DNA of 14,876 nt from an uncultured Cocleimonas sp. (GCA_937974135.1 CALJIH010000068.1:1-14876); one strand, 5' to 3'; positions 1-8,440 are shown, numbered from the stretch's first letter. The notes: a model not told the origin generated them from the letters alone. Made by a program: numbers and translations.

Positions 1-2832
1 TCACTCGCGCAGAAATTAGAACAACAACAAACGGAAGACTTATCCTCAGATACAAGTGCTGAAACGAATACTAATCAGGAATTAAATCCTGATAGTGATT
101 CTATTGGTGACACTGAATCCCCAAGTGAAGATTACCTTGATGTCGTGAATCAAGCAGCAGCAAGTGTCGAAGGTGATCAGAATATTCCAGAAACTCAAGC
201 TGCTAATTGGGATTCATCATGGAATACGGCTGATACAGATGTTGATGAAAACCTAGAGGCTACGACTGCGATTTCACTTCCCAAAGAACCGCGTGGTCCA
301 AGCATTGCCGATAAGATTGGCAATGCTGTTAAAGGCTATTTCACTGGCGGTAATATGTTTGTACGCATCGGCATTATTATCCTATTCTTTGGTGTTTCTT
401 TTTTACTCAAATACGTTTCAGACCGAGGTTTCTTCCCAATCGAATATCGATTAATTGGCGTTGTCATTGGTGCAATGTGTTTACTCGGTTTGGGTTGGCG
501 TTTACGTCATAAAAATGAAACCTATGCTTTGTTATTGCAAGGGGCAGGTATCGGTGTTTTATATCTCGATATTTTTGCCGCATATAATTTATATCAATTG
601 ATTCCACCTATCGCAGCATTCGTATTGTTGTTTGTAGTGAGTATGTTCAGTGCCGCATTAGCAGTATTGCAAGATTCTAAATCACTTGCGGTATTAGGTT
701 TTAGTGGTGGTTTCCTCGCACCTATTTTAGCTTCAAGCGGCTCTGATAATCACGTTGGTTTATTCAGTTACTACGCTGTGTTGAATGTAGCGATTGTTGT
801 AATCGCTTGGTTTAAAGCATGGCGAGAGCTCAATCTATTAGGTTTCGCATTTACCTTTATTATTGGCACGATTTGGGGAGTTTTACGCTACAACAGCGAC
901 AAATTCTCAACCACTGAGCCTTTCTTAATTATTTTCTTTTTATTCTATGTGTTGATTGCCGTGCTCTATGCCTTACGCCAACCGCTTAAGCTAAGAGGTT
1001 ACGTCGATGGAACATTATTATTTGGCGTGCCTTTGGCAGCATCAGGATTACAATATTATTTAGTAAAAGATTATGAATACGGCGTATCGATTTCATCCTT
1101 TGTGATGGGTGCTTTTTATATGGTGCTAGCGTGGTTTATTTGGCAGCGTAAAGGCCATGGTTTAAAACTGTTATCGGAAGCATTTTTGGCCTTGGGTGTT
1201 ATTTTTGCTTCCATGGCGATTCCATTTGCTTTAGCACCTACCCAAACAGCCGCAGCTTGGGCGTTGGAAGGTGCTGGCTTCATTTGGTTAGGTTCGCGTC
1301 AGAACCGATTATCAGTACGATCATTTGGGGTGTTATTACAATTAGCGGCAGGTGCAATTTTTCTCTCTCGATACGAATTTATCAAAGAACCCCAAGCATT
1401 TATTAACGGCGAATTTATTAGTTCGGTGATGTTGGCGGTCGCAGGTATTTTCTCAGCACGATTATTAATCAAATCATTCGATGGTAAAAAACATTGGGAA
1501 AACTATCTGAGTCCGGTACTACTTGTTTGGGGGCTTACATGGTTGATTGGTGATTTTATACTGCAACTAGTGGAGCACTTCCCCGAGCGATTACTCGTCA
1601 GTAGCATGCTGATATTTATTGCTGGATTAAGCTTGCTATTAGCTATTTTGGCAATTCGAACCAAACCATTATGGAAGCATGCGTTTATAGCTGCATTTAC
1701 TCTATTCATCTTGGTTTTATTTGTAGGATTTGTCCAAGCGCTCATCGCAGCATTCTCAAGCACGCTCGCTTATCATCCATCCATGTCATATGGTTGGTTC
1801 GCTTGGCCTTTCGTGTTTGGTGTTTACTATTATTTATTACATTTACTGCACAAAAACGAGTTATTCCCAAGGTTCCAAACATTCTTTCATACGGTGTTGT
1901 TACTTTTTGCCGTTCTATTGCTCACAATCGAAGGCGAACACTGGTTATCAAATACGTTTAAACTGCAATCGGCTTGGATAGGTATTTGGTTAGCAGTGCC
2001 AGCAACCATCACCCTGTGGAAAATCATTAAAGCAAAGTTCTGGCCATTTAGTCGTTTTCAAAAGAGTCTGACAAAATACTCTGGCTCTATACTTGCACTA
2101 GCACTTGGGTTTTGGTCATTTATCGCATTAACCGATAAAGGCACATCCGATCCTTTACCTTGGATACCTTTATTGAATCCCTTAGATGTGATGCTAATGA
2201 TTGTCTTTATCACATTGTTTAAGTGGTGGCAGAGTTTCGATAGTTTTGGCGTAAAAAACGAAGATCAATCAGAAACAAGTTTGATCGATGGATCACTGTT
2301 GAAAAACCGAAAAGTATTTAATAAGCGCTTGTTAGTCATGGGTTTTGTTGCGTTAGCATTCCTCTGGTTAAACTTCACCTTGTTCCGTATTGCGCATCAT
2401 TGGTTTGGTGTATCTTGGGATGAGGGCGCAATGTATGGCTCTAATTTAGTACAAACAGCGGTTTCAATCTTATGGGCCCTATCAGGTGTAATTCTGACTT
2501 TATACGCTAGCCACAAAAACAAACGGTTACTATGGATGATTGGCGCGGTGTTGCTAGGCTTAGTGGTGTTGAAACTGTTTGTGATAGATTTATCCGCATT
2601 AGGCAGTTTGGGTAGAATTGTTTCATTCCTAGTGGTTGGTGCATTATTCATGAGTATCGGCTATTTTGCGCCGCTTCCTGATAAGAGCGAAGATATTGAA
2701 GACGATGAAGTTACTGTTGCTGATGATGACGATAAATCGATTGATGAAAATCACTTAGAATCAGAAAGTGATAGTGAAGATTTGAACAAAGAAGATGCAG
2801 CAGAAGAGAATGGAGATAATAAAAATGCGTAA
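1..2832 (+). CDS. DUF2339 multi-pass membrane protein, 5' end missing
   Basis: The frame is open from the first base of the window, so the gene begins upstream; the GTG at 145 is only the first start-like codon and is not a convincing start. The visible 943 residues begin with a Gln/Glu/Asp/Ser-rich soluble segment of about 110 residues. A long series of hydrophobic helices follows, beginning around the run GIIILFFGVSFLLKYV and continuing to the run FLVVGALFMSIGYFAPLP. The protein ends in a strongly acidic Asp/Glu/Ser tail of about 50 residues. This architecture, and the DUF3999 gene directly downstream, fit the DUF2339 family (Pfam PF10101), inner-membrane proteins of unknown function. The last 8 bases overlap the next gene, so the two are probably translationally coupled. 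Function is not known. Family assignment is from remembered family features, not a search. Confidence 0.85.
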   Translation, partial: SLAQKLEQQQTEDLSSDTSAETNTNQELNPDSDSIGDTESPSEDYLDVVNQAAASVEGDQNIPETQAANWDSSWNTADTDVDENLEATTAISLPKEPRGPSIADKIGNAVKGYFTGGNMFVRIGIIILFFGVSFLLKYVSDRGFFPIEYRLIGVVIGAMCLLGLGWRLRHKNETYALLLQGAGIGVLYLDIFAAYNLYQLIPPIAAFVLLFVVSMFSAALAVLQDSKSLAVLGFSGGFLAPILASSGSDNHVGLFSYYAVLNVAIVVIAWFKAWRELNLLGFAFTFIIGTIWGVLRYNSDKFSTTEPFLIIFFLFYVLIAVLYALRQPLKLRGYVDGTLLFGVPLAASGLQYYLVKDYEYGVSISSFVMGAFYMVLAWFIWQRKGHGLKLLSEAFLALGVIFASMAIPFALAPTQTAAAWALEGAGFIWLGSRQNRLSVRSFGVLLQLAAGAIFLSRYEFIKEPQAFINGEFISSVMLAVAGIFSARLLIKSFDGKKHWENYLSPVLLVWGLTWLIGDFILQLVEHFPERLLVSSMLIFIAGLSLLLAILAIRTKPLWKHAFIAAFTLFILVLFVGFVQALIAAFSSTLAYHPSMSYGWFAWPFVFGVYYYLLHLLHKNELFPRFQTFFHTVLLLFAVLLLTIEGEHWLSNTFKLQSAWIGIWLAVPATITLWKIIKAKFWPFSRFQKSLTKYSGSILALALGFWSFIALTDKGTSDPLPWIPLLNPLDVMLMIVFITLFKWWQSFDSFGVKNEDQSETSLIDGSLLKNRKVFNKRLLVMGFVALAFLWLNFTLFRIAHHWFGVSWDEGAMYGSNLVQTAVSILWALSGVILTLYASHKNKRLLWMIGAVLLGLVVLKLFVIDLSALGSLGRIVSFLVVGALFMSIGYFAPLPDKSEDIEDDEVTVADDDDKSIDENHLESESDSEDLNKEDAAEENGDNKNA

Positions 2833-4264
2833 TTTTTTGGAAAAATGTGTTCTTTATATTGCTTTCATCTTTGGCCTAAGTATCTTTAGTTTAGTAAATG
2901 CAGCGCCACCAGAGCTAGATGATTTTGGCTATACCGCAAAACTTTCCAAAGCGAAAACATCACTACGCCAAATCAACCTGCCTATTGATGTTTATTCTAA
3001 AATGTATCGCAATGATTTGGGTGATTTGAGAATATTTAGCGGCGAAGGGCAGTTGGTACCGCATCAAATCAGTCGTGCTGAAAACCTGATATCAACGCAA
3101 ATACAAAATCTAACGTTTTACCCTTTTAATAAAGAACAAGCCAGTGCTAAAGGCAATATCAATATCGAAATCAATCAAAGCACAGGCAAAAGACAACTAA
3201 AGATCAATCAATCGTTAGACTTTATGAAGGATAAAAACTCGATCGAATATCAATATATTATCGAGAACGCACAATTTAATTTTGGACAATCGCAACAGCA
3301 GAATCAGAATAATTATCCTTCATTATGCAAGATGAAATTGTATTGGAAGCAGAGTATTCCAAGTTTAATTTTAGGTTTAAAACTCGAAGCTAGTAGTGAT
3401 TTACAACGTTGGAATAGTCTCAGTAGTATTCTGAATATCTCTCGATTAAATTATGCAGATTCGCAATTAGTGCGTGATGAAATTGAGTTTCGTTGTACCT
3501 CAGAACCCTATTTGCGTTTAACTTGGGTAAAGCAAGAAGATGAACTAGATAATAAGATTACCCTAACCAGTATCCAAGGTTTTTATACCCAGAGCGATGC
3601 GAATCAAATTCAATGGAAGCAATTTTCAGAACCCAAATATAACGATGATGGACATTGGTTATTCGAAAGCGACGTCGTATCACCGATTGTAAAAATGGAG
3701 TTCAAAGCACCACAAACAGGTTTGTTTTATAAAGGTGTTTTATTTTCTCGTGATAATAAGCAACAGAAATGGCGTTACCGTCAACAGATTACTCAATACA
3801 GTTTGAATCTGGGTGATAGCGAATTACAAAGTAACCCATTTGTATTAAGTGGCGTTAATGATCGATACTGGAAATTTGAACCTTCCATCGAAACTAAATT
3901 TACGGCTAATCAATTACCAGAAATAAACGCGGCCTGGCTAACCAATAAAGTACTCTTCATTGCGCAAGGTAATGAACCCTTTCAACTAGCTTTTGGTAAC
4001 CCGAATATTGCGCCTGCTAAAAGTAATAACTTGAATAATCTGATTCAAAGCCTGCAACAATCAAGTTCGACTATCGATACAGTAACTTTGGATACAATCG
4101 TTGATGGAGAAAAATCATTTTCAAGAGATGGACAAACCAATTGGAAAAAAATTGCACTGTGGTTTGTGTTATTGCTCGGTACGGCCATGATGGCGTTAAT
4201 GGCTTTTCGATTGTTTAGGCAAATGGGAAATTCTGATACAGAAACAAACAAGAAAGAGCTTTAA
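2825..4264 (+). CDS. DUF3999 exported, membrane-anchored protein
   Basis: This 479-residue protein starts at ATG 2825, where GGAG (2812-2815) lies 9 bases upstream. The protein then opens with a clear signal peptide: Met-Arg, a Lys, a hydrophobic core and an Ala-X-Ala-like end at LVNAAPPE. An in-frame ATG at 2795 would add ten residues in front of the signal and is less likely. The middle is Gln/Asn-rich, soluble and apparently beta-rich. One transmembrane helix near the C-terminus (KKIALWFVLLLGTAMMALMA) is followed by a short Arg/Lys-containing tail, so most of the protein should be periplasmic. It overlaps the DUF2339 gene by 8 bases, the pairing typical of DUF3999 (PF13163). The two probably form a membrane complex, which is an inference. 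No enzymatic motif was recognised. Confidence 0.8.
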   Translation: MRNFLEKCVLYIAFIFGLSIFSLVNAAPPELDDFGYTAKLSKAKTSLRQINLPIDVYSKMYRNDLGDLRIFSGEGQLVPHQISRAENLISTQIQNLTFYPFNKEQASAKGNINIEINQSTGKRQLKINQSLDFMKDKNSIEYQYIIENAQFNFGQSQQQNQNNYPSLCKMKLYWKQSIPSLILGLKLEASSDLQRWNSLSSILNISRLNYADSQLVRDEIEFRCTSEPYLRLTWVKQEDELDNKITLTSIQGFYTQSDANQIQWKQFSEPKYNDDGHWLFESDVVSPIVKMEFKAPQTGLFYKGVLFSRDNKQQKWRYRQQITQYSLNLGDSELQSNPFVLSGVNDRYWKFEPSIETKFTANQLPEINAAWLTNKVLFIAQGNEPFQLAFGNPNIAPAKSNNLNNLIQSLQQSSSTIDTVTLDTIVDGEKSFSRDGQTNWKKIALWFVLLLGTAMMALMAFRLFRQMGNSDTETNKKEL

Positions 4265-4271
4265 ACCTGAT

Positions 4272-4293
4272 AAAAGTAGGGGGGTGTCTTTTT
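4272..4293 (+). repeat. G-tract repeat, copy 1 (3' of DUF3999)
   Basis: AAAAG-TAGGGGGGTGT-CTTTTT begins 7 bases after the DUF3999 stop codon. It has A-tract and T-tract ends that can pair (AAAAG/CTTTT) around a G-rich centre. The position suggests a 3'-end or terminator-like role, but the stem is short and weak. It is one of six copies in the window. Confidence 0.8.
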
Positions 4294-4397
4294 AAAATGT
4301 ATCAATAGTATCTATTTATAATACTTGTCGTGTTAAAAATTCGAACTTCACCATAAATGGTAGTAAATTTATACAATTCACATATCTTTCTATTGTC

Positions 4398-4414
4398 TTT
4401 GCAATATTTGCAAA
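4398..4414. promoter_or_regulatory. Inverted repeat upstream of the small membrane protein gene
   Basis: TTTGCAA-TAT-TTGCAAA is a perfect 7-bp dyad ending 29 bases before the start at 4444. A second small dyad, ACCAT-AA-ATGGT, lies at 4350-4361, and a TATAAT hexamer lies at 4317-4322 without a good -35 box. The dyads could be operators or weak RNA stems; no regulator is identified. Confidence 0.3.
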
Positions 4415-4443
4415 AGATTCAATCAGACATTAGGAGATATAAA

Positions 4444-4578
4444 ATGAAACCAGATACTCATCAACAACAGAAACCGACCACACATAAAATAGTTAATATC
4501 TTTGTGAATACTGTTGTGGGAATAAGTGTTTTAATTTTTGTTTGTTTTAAAGCTTTCCAGCAATTGTTAGGCCTCTAA
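4444..4578 (+). CDS. Small single-pass membrane protein, 44 residues
   Basis: The ATG at 4444 is preceded by AGGAG (4432-4436) with 7 bases between, a strong ribosome site that sets this start. The longer in-frame opening at 4357 has no such site and its extra residues look non-coding. The protein has a polar Gln/Lys/His-rich N-terminus of about 15 residues, then one hydrophobic helix (residues about 17-36, IVNIFVNTVVGISVLIFVCF), then a short tail ending LLGL. The topology is probably N-in or N-out single pass; no catalytic motif exists. It is not recognised as a named family. The stop codon overlaps copy 2 of the G-tract repeat. The gene lies 179 bases from DUF3999, with copy 1 between, so it probably has its own transcript. 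Confidence 0.6.
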   Translation: MKPDTHQQQKPTTHKIVNIFVNTVVGISVLIFVCFKAFQQLLGL

Positions 4579-4599
4579 AAGTAGGGGGGTGTCTTTTTT
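4577..4599 (+). repeat. G-tract repeat, copy 2 (between convergent stops)
   Basis: AAAAG-TAGGGGGGTGT-CTTTTTT overlaps the TAA of the small plus-strand gene and ends 6 bases before the TGA of the converging alcohol dehydrogenase gene. It is nearly identical to copy 1. Its A-tract/T-tract ends would serve both transcripts, which fits a bidirectional 3'-end element. Confidence 0.8.
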
Positions 4600-4605
4600 A
4601 TCTGT

Positions 4606-5910
4606 TCACCAGTATTTCAAAGCATCTTTATAGATATTCTCGATATCAACAAGATTCGTTTCGCGAGGTGAATTTCCAATTGCCCGTGCCTGACGAATCG
4701 ATGAATGAGACAAATTCAAAATATCATCTTCACCGAAGCCCACGCCTGATAAGCCATTGGGTATTTTTGTTTGGCGCATTAATTCGATGAGTCTATTCGC
4801 GACGAGTTCACCAGATTCATTTACTCCAGCACCTTTGCAATCTGCATTTAAATATTTCGCTGCTTCAAAATGACGTTCAGGCGTAGCTGCCGCCGTATAC
4901 CTAAACGTTGCAGGTGCCGTAACAATGACACTAATGCCGTGGGGTACAAAAGGCGATTCAATTGTATAGCCATCGGTAGTGATGTCATTCATCAAATGAG
5001 TAACGCCATAGGACAAGGCATGCGGCAAATGTGTACCCGAATTACCAAACGCCATACCTGCAAGACTCGCACCCCACATCAGTTGATCTCTTGCTTCTTG
5101 GTCACTCGCGTCGTTTACACCTCGAACTAAGTATTCGCCTGCGATTTCTAAGGCTTTGGCGGCGGCTAAATCACTCCAAGGGTTAGCTCCTTGGGTTAAA
5201 GGACGCGCATTTGGATTTTTAACTTCAGCCCATTGTGTATAGGCTTTTGCGGTATAGCATTCCAAAGCGTGGCTGAGTAGATCAAACCCTGTTGAAGCGA
5301 CAACGTTAGAAGTTAAACTGTCACAACATGTTGGATCAATTAAAGCCACATCAGGCAGCATATGCTGACTAGCAAATACAAATTTGGTGTTTAATTCTTT
5401 GATTCTTATAACGGAGATGGATGTGCATTCTGAACCAGTGCCAGCAGTTGTAGGGCAGGCTATATGTGGGTATAAAGGTCCTGAAATAGGGCGACCTTCA
5501 CCAACCGGTGGCGCGAAAAAATCACGAACTGGATGAGGATTTTTAGAACAAGCCATGGCAGCTTTCGCAACATCAATGACTGAGCCACCGCCAACAGATA
5601 TCACACCATCAAAGTCAGAACTGTTTAAAAAACGTGTTGCATCATCGACGCAAACATCATCAGGTTCTACTCTTATATCAGAAAAAATCGCATAGGGAAT
5701 ATTTGCATCTTCAAGTGACTTTTTAACAGTCGCAACATATGCGCCATCTTTTAAATAGCCATCTGTAAATAGCGCTATATGTGTCATCGATAGCGCTTGT
5801 GCTCGCTCTCCAACTTCTTTTAAAACACCACGCCCAAACGTGACTTTTGGTATATCGATGGTGAAACTTTCTGCGCCGTGTTCGCAAGGTGCGAAGTACT
5901 GACATGCCAT
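4606..5910 (-). CDS. Hydroxyacid-oxoacid transhydrogenase-like iron-containing alcohol dehydrogenase
   Basis: This 434-residue protein has the iron-containing (group III) alcohol dehydrogenase fold. The N-terminal nucleotide-binding half carries VGGGS at 106-110 and PTTAGTGSE at 153-161. The metal ligands expected for the family are visible as Asp210, His214, His297 (LPHALSYG) and His324 (VPHGIS). The length, the RVEP segment near 80-83, the inserted stretch with GANPWSDLAA and the VPHGISV block match the ADHFE1/HOT branch. That branch transfers hydride between a 2- or 4-hydroxyacid such as 4-hydroxybutyrate and 2-oxoglutarate, using tightly held NAD. The start ATG has a good ribosome site, GAGAAGGAG, at 5918-5926. 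The substrate is inferred from branch resemblance; a broader alcohol dehydrogenase role is possible. Confidence 0.85.
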   Translation of the reverse strand: MACQYFAPCEHGAESFTIDIPKVTFGRGVLKEVGERAQALSMTHIALFTDGYLKDGAYVATVKKSLEDANIPYAIFSDIRVEPDDVCVDDATRFLNSSDFDGVISVGGGSVIDVAKAAMACSKNPHPVRDFFAPPVGEGRPISGPLYPHIACPTTAGTGSECTSISVIRIKELNTKFVFASQHMLPDVALIDPTCCDSLTSNVVASTGFDLLSHALECYTAKAYTQWAEVKNPNARPLTQGANPWSDLAAAKALEIAGEYLVRGVNDASDQEARDQLMWGASLAGMAFGNSGTHLPHALSYGVTHLMNDITTDGYTIESPFVPHGISVIVTAPATFRYTAAATPERHFEAAKYLNADCKGAGVNESGELVANRLIELMRQTKIPNGLSGVGFGEDDILNLSHSSIRQARAIGNSPRETNLVDIENIYKDALKYW

Positions 5911-5917
5911 TGATTTG

Positions 5918-5941
5918 CTCCTTCTCTAATGCATAAGTATA
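5918..5941 (-). promoter_or_regulatory. Ribosome site and candidate -10 of the dehydrogenase gene
   Basis: On the minus strand GAGAAGGAG (5918-5926) precedes the ATG at 5910 with 7 bases between. Further upstream TATACT (5936-5941) resembles a -10 box, but the hexamer 17 bases before it, TTTAAT, is a poor -35. If that box is real, the leader would be very short. The ribosome site is solid; the promoter is tentative. Confidence 0.35.
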
Positions 5942-5995
5942 GAGTGTGAAATGAGACTATTAAATATTTTAGATTAACCTAAATGAAAAGGACGC

Positions 5996-6018
5996 AAAAG
6001 GTGGGGGGTGTCTTTTTT
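5996..6018. repeat. G-tract repeat, copy 3 (3' of EamA gene)
   Basis: AAAAG-GTGGGGGGTGT-CTTTTTT on the plus strand, 17 bases beyond the stop of the minus-strand EamA gene. For that transcript the C-rich strand is the RNA, opposite to copies 1 and 2 relative to their plus-strand genes, so orientation relative to transcription is not fixed. Confidence 0.8.
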
Positions 6019-6035
6019 ATATATTCAAAGGTCAA

Positions 6036-6905
6036 TCATTCATCTGTTTTCAAGGATAACCACGCATGAATAATTAAGGTCGCGATAACCACTATTCCAC
6101 CGACTATGGTTAGTCGGCTTGGTTCTTCTTGTAGAAATATCCAGCCTAAATAACTGCCCAATACAGTTTCAAGTGGCATGATCAAACCGACTTCAGGCGC
6201 AGGCATATAACGAGGTCCAAGCGTAATCAATGCAAAAGCAACCGATGTGAAGATTCCTGCAGCAATTAAATACGGAACAGCGCTAGAAGCAATGAGAAAA
6301 GTGGTTCCTGTTCCAATGAGTAATGGTGTTGATATCAACATAACAGCAACACCACTCATTGCCATGGCAGGTACCATATTAATGTTTTTTTGACGGCGCA
6401 TAATGGTAAAACTAATCGCCATAAAAATTGATGAAGCTAAGGCACTAAGGTCACCAAACAAATTACCCTCAGATGCACTGTCAGACATAATTGCTGCGAT
6501 TGAGGCAAGAATAATGATCATCGCAATCCAAGTAATTAATTTCACTTTTTCTTTAAGAAAAATCCAACTGAGTAAGGCCGCAAACATCGGCGAAGTACTT
6601 ATGATGACTAAGGTATTGGATATGCTGGTATTTAAAATGGCTGTGGTAAAGCAAAAGGTGCTAAAGGCAAACACGAAGGCGATTAATATTCCTGGCTTAC
6701 CAATTTTAATAAACTGTTTTAGAGTATCTTGGCGGTACATGATCAGCATTAAAATGCTGATACCAACAAACAAAGTAAGGCCACGCCAAAATAACACTGT
6801 GAGTGTTTCAGCATTTAATAAACGCATCAAAGTCGCATCTGGGCTAAGGATGATAACGCCCAATGTAGTGATTAGAATGCCTTTGAGATGATCAGAGATT
6901 TGCAA
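6036..6905 (-). CDS. EamA/DMT-superfamily transporter
   Basis: This 289-residue protein is almost wholly hydrophobic, with about ten predicted helices arranged as two EamA repeats (roughly residues 8-140 and 150-285). The typical helix ends are seen: SPMFAALLSWIFLKEKV closes repeat one and LETVLGSYLGWIFLQEEP closes repeat two. DMT-superfamily members export metabolites such as amino acids; the substrate cannot be read here. The start appears to be TTG at 6905: an in-frame stop lies six codons upstream (counting back from TTG: ATT, TCT, ATT, AGT region then TGA) and the first ATG is residue 27, which would remove helix one. No clear Shine-Dalgarno sequence precedes it, so the exact start is uncertain. 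It lies 125 bases upstream of the dehydrogenase gene on the same strand, with repeat copy 3 between. Confidence 0.85.
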   Translation of the reverse strand: MQISDHLKGILITTLGVIILSPDATLMRLLNAETLTVLFWRGLTLFVGISILMLIMYRQDTLKQFIKIGKPGILIAFVFAFSTFCFTTAILNTSISNTLVIISTSPMFAALLSWIFLKEKVKLITWIAMIIILASIAAIMSDSASEGNLFGDLSALASSIFMAISFTIMRRQKNINMVPAMAMSGVAVMLISTPLLIGTGTTFLIASSAVPYLIAAGIFTSVAFALITLGPRYMPAPEVGLIMPLETVLGSYLGWIFLQEEPSRLTIVGGIVVIATLIIHAWLSLKTDE

Positions 6906-7221
6906 AATAGAAATTCAACTAATTTATGATTCTATAAAGTTGGATTCTCTCTTATATTCTTGTAAAAAGCTAAATGTCATTTATATATATCTATATTTTG
7001 AAGCTTGTCTAAGCTTGCAAAAATTATTCGACTTCGTCTCTGCCTTTAAAGTTTTGTTAAAACCGTCAGTCGAATGCTATCAAAACAATGAAGGAACGCG
7101 TTGACGCCGATCCAAAGACTGAGCAAAACGATTCAGTCGAAGCTTAGCCGAGACAATATTGAAGCATAGCGACAAATACCCGGAAGGTGAGGTTATTTAT
7201 TTATAAAAACATAAACATCAT
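6906..7221. other. Non-coding spacer with hairpin and degraded repeat-like words
   Basis: No credible gene lies in these 316 bases. The first ~110 bases are very AT-rich and would hold the EamA promoter. The rest is richer in GC and carries two related words, TCAGTCGAATGCTA near 7065 and TCAGTCGAAGCTTA near 7132, plus CGAAGCTTAG, which recalls the TGAGCTTAGTCGAAG motif inside the composite repeat near 9030. It may be the remains of an older REP-like insertion. A palindrome AACGCGTT lies near 7096. Confidence 0.4.
6996..7022. terminator. Hairpin in the EamA/SGNH spacer
   Basis: TTTTG-AAGCTT, loop GTCT, AAGCTT-G-CAAAA forms an 11-bp stem with one bulged G. No clean U-tract follows on the minus strand, where the SGNH gene is read toward it, so it could be a weak terminator, a processing site or a repeat remnant. 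Confidence 0.3.
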
Positions 7222-7239
7222 AAAAGTGGGGGGTGTTTT
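7222..7239. repeat. G-tract repeat, copy 4 (3' of SGNH gene)
   Basis: AAAAG-TGGGGGGTGTTTTG on the plus strand ends one base from the stop codon of the minus-strand SGNH gene at 7241-7243. The right arm differs from the other copies (TTTTG instead of CTTTT), so the terminal AAAAG/CTTTT pairing is lost or weakened. Confidence 0.75.
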
Positions 7240-7240
7240 G

Positions 7241-8440
7241 TTACTTATTTATGTTAATAACGGTATTTAGTTTTTCACTAATGATTTTAGCTACAAGCTC
7301 AGAACCCTGATTGTTAAAGTGTACCGAATCAATAATAAATTCGTTACTTTGAGGTATGCTTTTAGCAAGATCAATTAGTGTAATGTTATGTGTAGTTGCT
7401 ACTTTACGAATACGATCATTCATACCATCGTACAAAGTTTTATATTGCGAATAATTGATACCAAGACTTTCTAATACCTTGACACTATCGGCTATAATTT
7501 GATCAGGTTTTTCGGTAAATCGACTCGCTTGTGTCATAAGCACGGGTTGGATACCTTTAGCTTTAGAAATGGAGATAAAGATATTTAGATTTTCTTCAAA
7601 TAGAGTATAAAACTTATCTTGATCGATCTCTTTTTTGTTTTTGCGATTGTGTGAAAACTCATCCACAGGGCCATTTATGGCTGTTTTTAAACGGTGTAAT
7701 ACTTCAAAAGTATTTGGCATAGTTGCCTTGATAAAACTTTTTAGTGATCTATCTTCATAAATGATTGGTGAGCGATAATCATTGTTATTCCAATAACTTC
7801 CTTCGTGTAGAAGTGTCGATAAGTCATTGACATTATGCATTAAAATAGCAATATCAGGTTTTCTAGGTACTATTTTATTGAGATATGCATTAATGGAGTT
7901 GAGGCTATCGTTGCCGCTAACACCTGCATTGATGGTATTCACTTTAAATGAATCTTTGCTAAGCAGTTTTCCTGTTAAGTATGGAAAACGTTTATCGGTA
8001 TCAACCAGCATACACTCGGTTGTTGAACCACCAATGAAAGCTAGCGTCACATCTGCTTGTTTGTGGTTGAGTGAAGGCAGAATAAAGCCATTTTCATCGG
8101 TTGCAAATGGAAATTCTTTGTTTTCAAGGTTCTCGCTACGACTTAATTCAATTGCACTTGGCTTAATTTTTAAATTCAAATGAGGCGCATTTTCACGCAA
8201 GCGGATATGGCGAGTCTCAGATGTGTGAGTGCCAAGGGTATAACCAACAAGAATTTCAAATGCAATCATTAATAGAAAAAGACTGATTGCCAATACGATA
8301 AATAAGGTAAGTTTTGATTTGTTTTCGAAGCGATTTGCCACTGTAAGTCCCGTTATTTTTTTATGCGCTGAGTATAAACCGACACGCTTAGGTTTCGATA
8401 AAAATAAGTCAAACGGCTTAATATCACCGTTATTAGACAC
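7241..8440 (-). CDS. Membrane-anchored SGNH/GDSL-type hydrolase
   Basis: This 399-residue protein has a cytoplasmic basic N-terminus, one transmembrane helix at about 44-66 and a large domain that should face the periplasm. The SGNH blocks are in order: FIGGSTTE with Ser139 as nucleophile, NAGVSGND (Gly at 173/176), MHNVND with Asn205, and DSVHFNNQG with Asp371 and His374. All catalytic positions are present, so it should be active as an esterase, deacetylase or acyltransferase; the substrate, perhaps a surface glycan, is unknown. The start is GTG at 8440 without a strong ribosome site; the later Met residues lie in or after the helix. It follows the flavoprotein gene by 39 bases on the same strand and may share its transcript. 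The Lys/Asn-rich composition matches the AT-rich surroundings. Confidence 0.8.
   Translation of the reverse strand: MSNNGDIKPFDLFLSKPKRVGLYSAHKKITGLTVANRFENKSKLTLFIVLAISLFLLMIAFEILVGYTLGTHTSETRHIRLRENAPHLNLKIKPSAIELSRSENLENKEFPFATDENGFILPSLNHKQADVTLAFIGGSTTECMLVDTDKRFPYLTGKLLSKDSFKVNTINAGVSGNDSLNSINAYLNKIVPRKPDIAILMHNVNDLSTLLHEGSYWNNNDYRSPIIYEDRSLKSFIKATMPNTFEVLHRLKTAINGPVDEFSHNRKNKKEIDQDKFYTLFEENLNIFISISKAKGIQPVLMTQASRFTEKPDQIIADSVKVLESLGINYSQYKTLYDGMNDRIRKVATTHNITLIDLAKSIPQSNEFIIDSVHFNNQGSELVAKIISEKLNTVININK

Noticed and set aside
2795..2824. DUF3999 starting at ATG 2795
   Set aside because: It would put ten charged residues before a clear signal peptide, and GGAG is correctly spaced only for ATG 2825.
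4870..5130. Open frames antisense to or overlapping known genes, for example here and at 1503-1763, 6403-6891 and 7827-8183
   Set aside because: They lie inside well-supported genes, lack ribosome sites and read as shadows with no family features.
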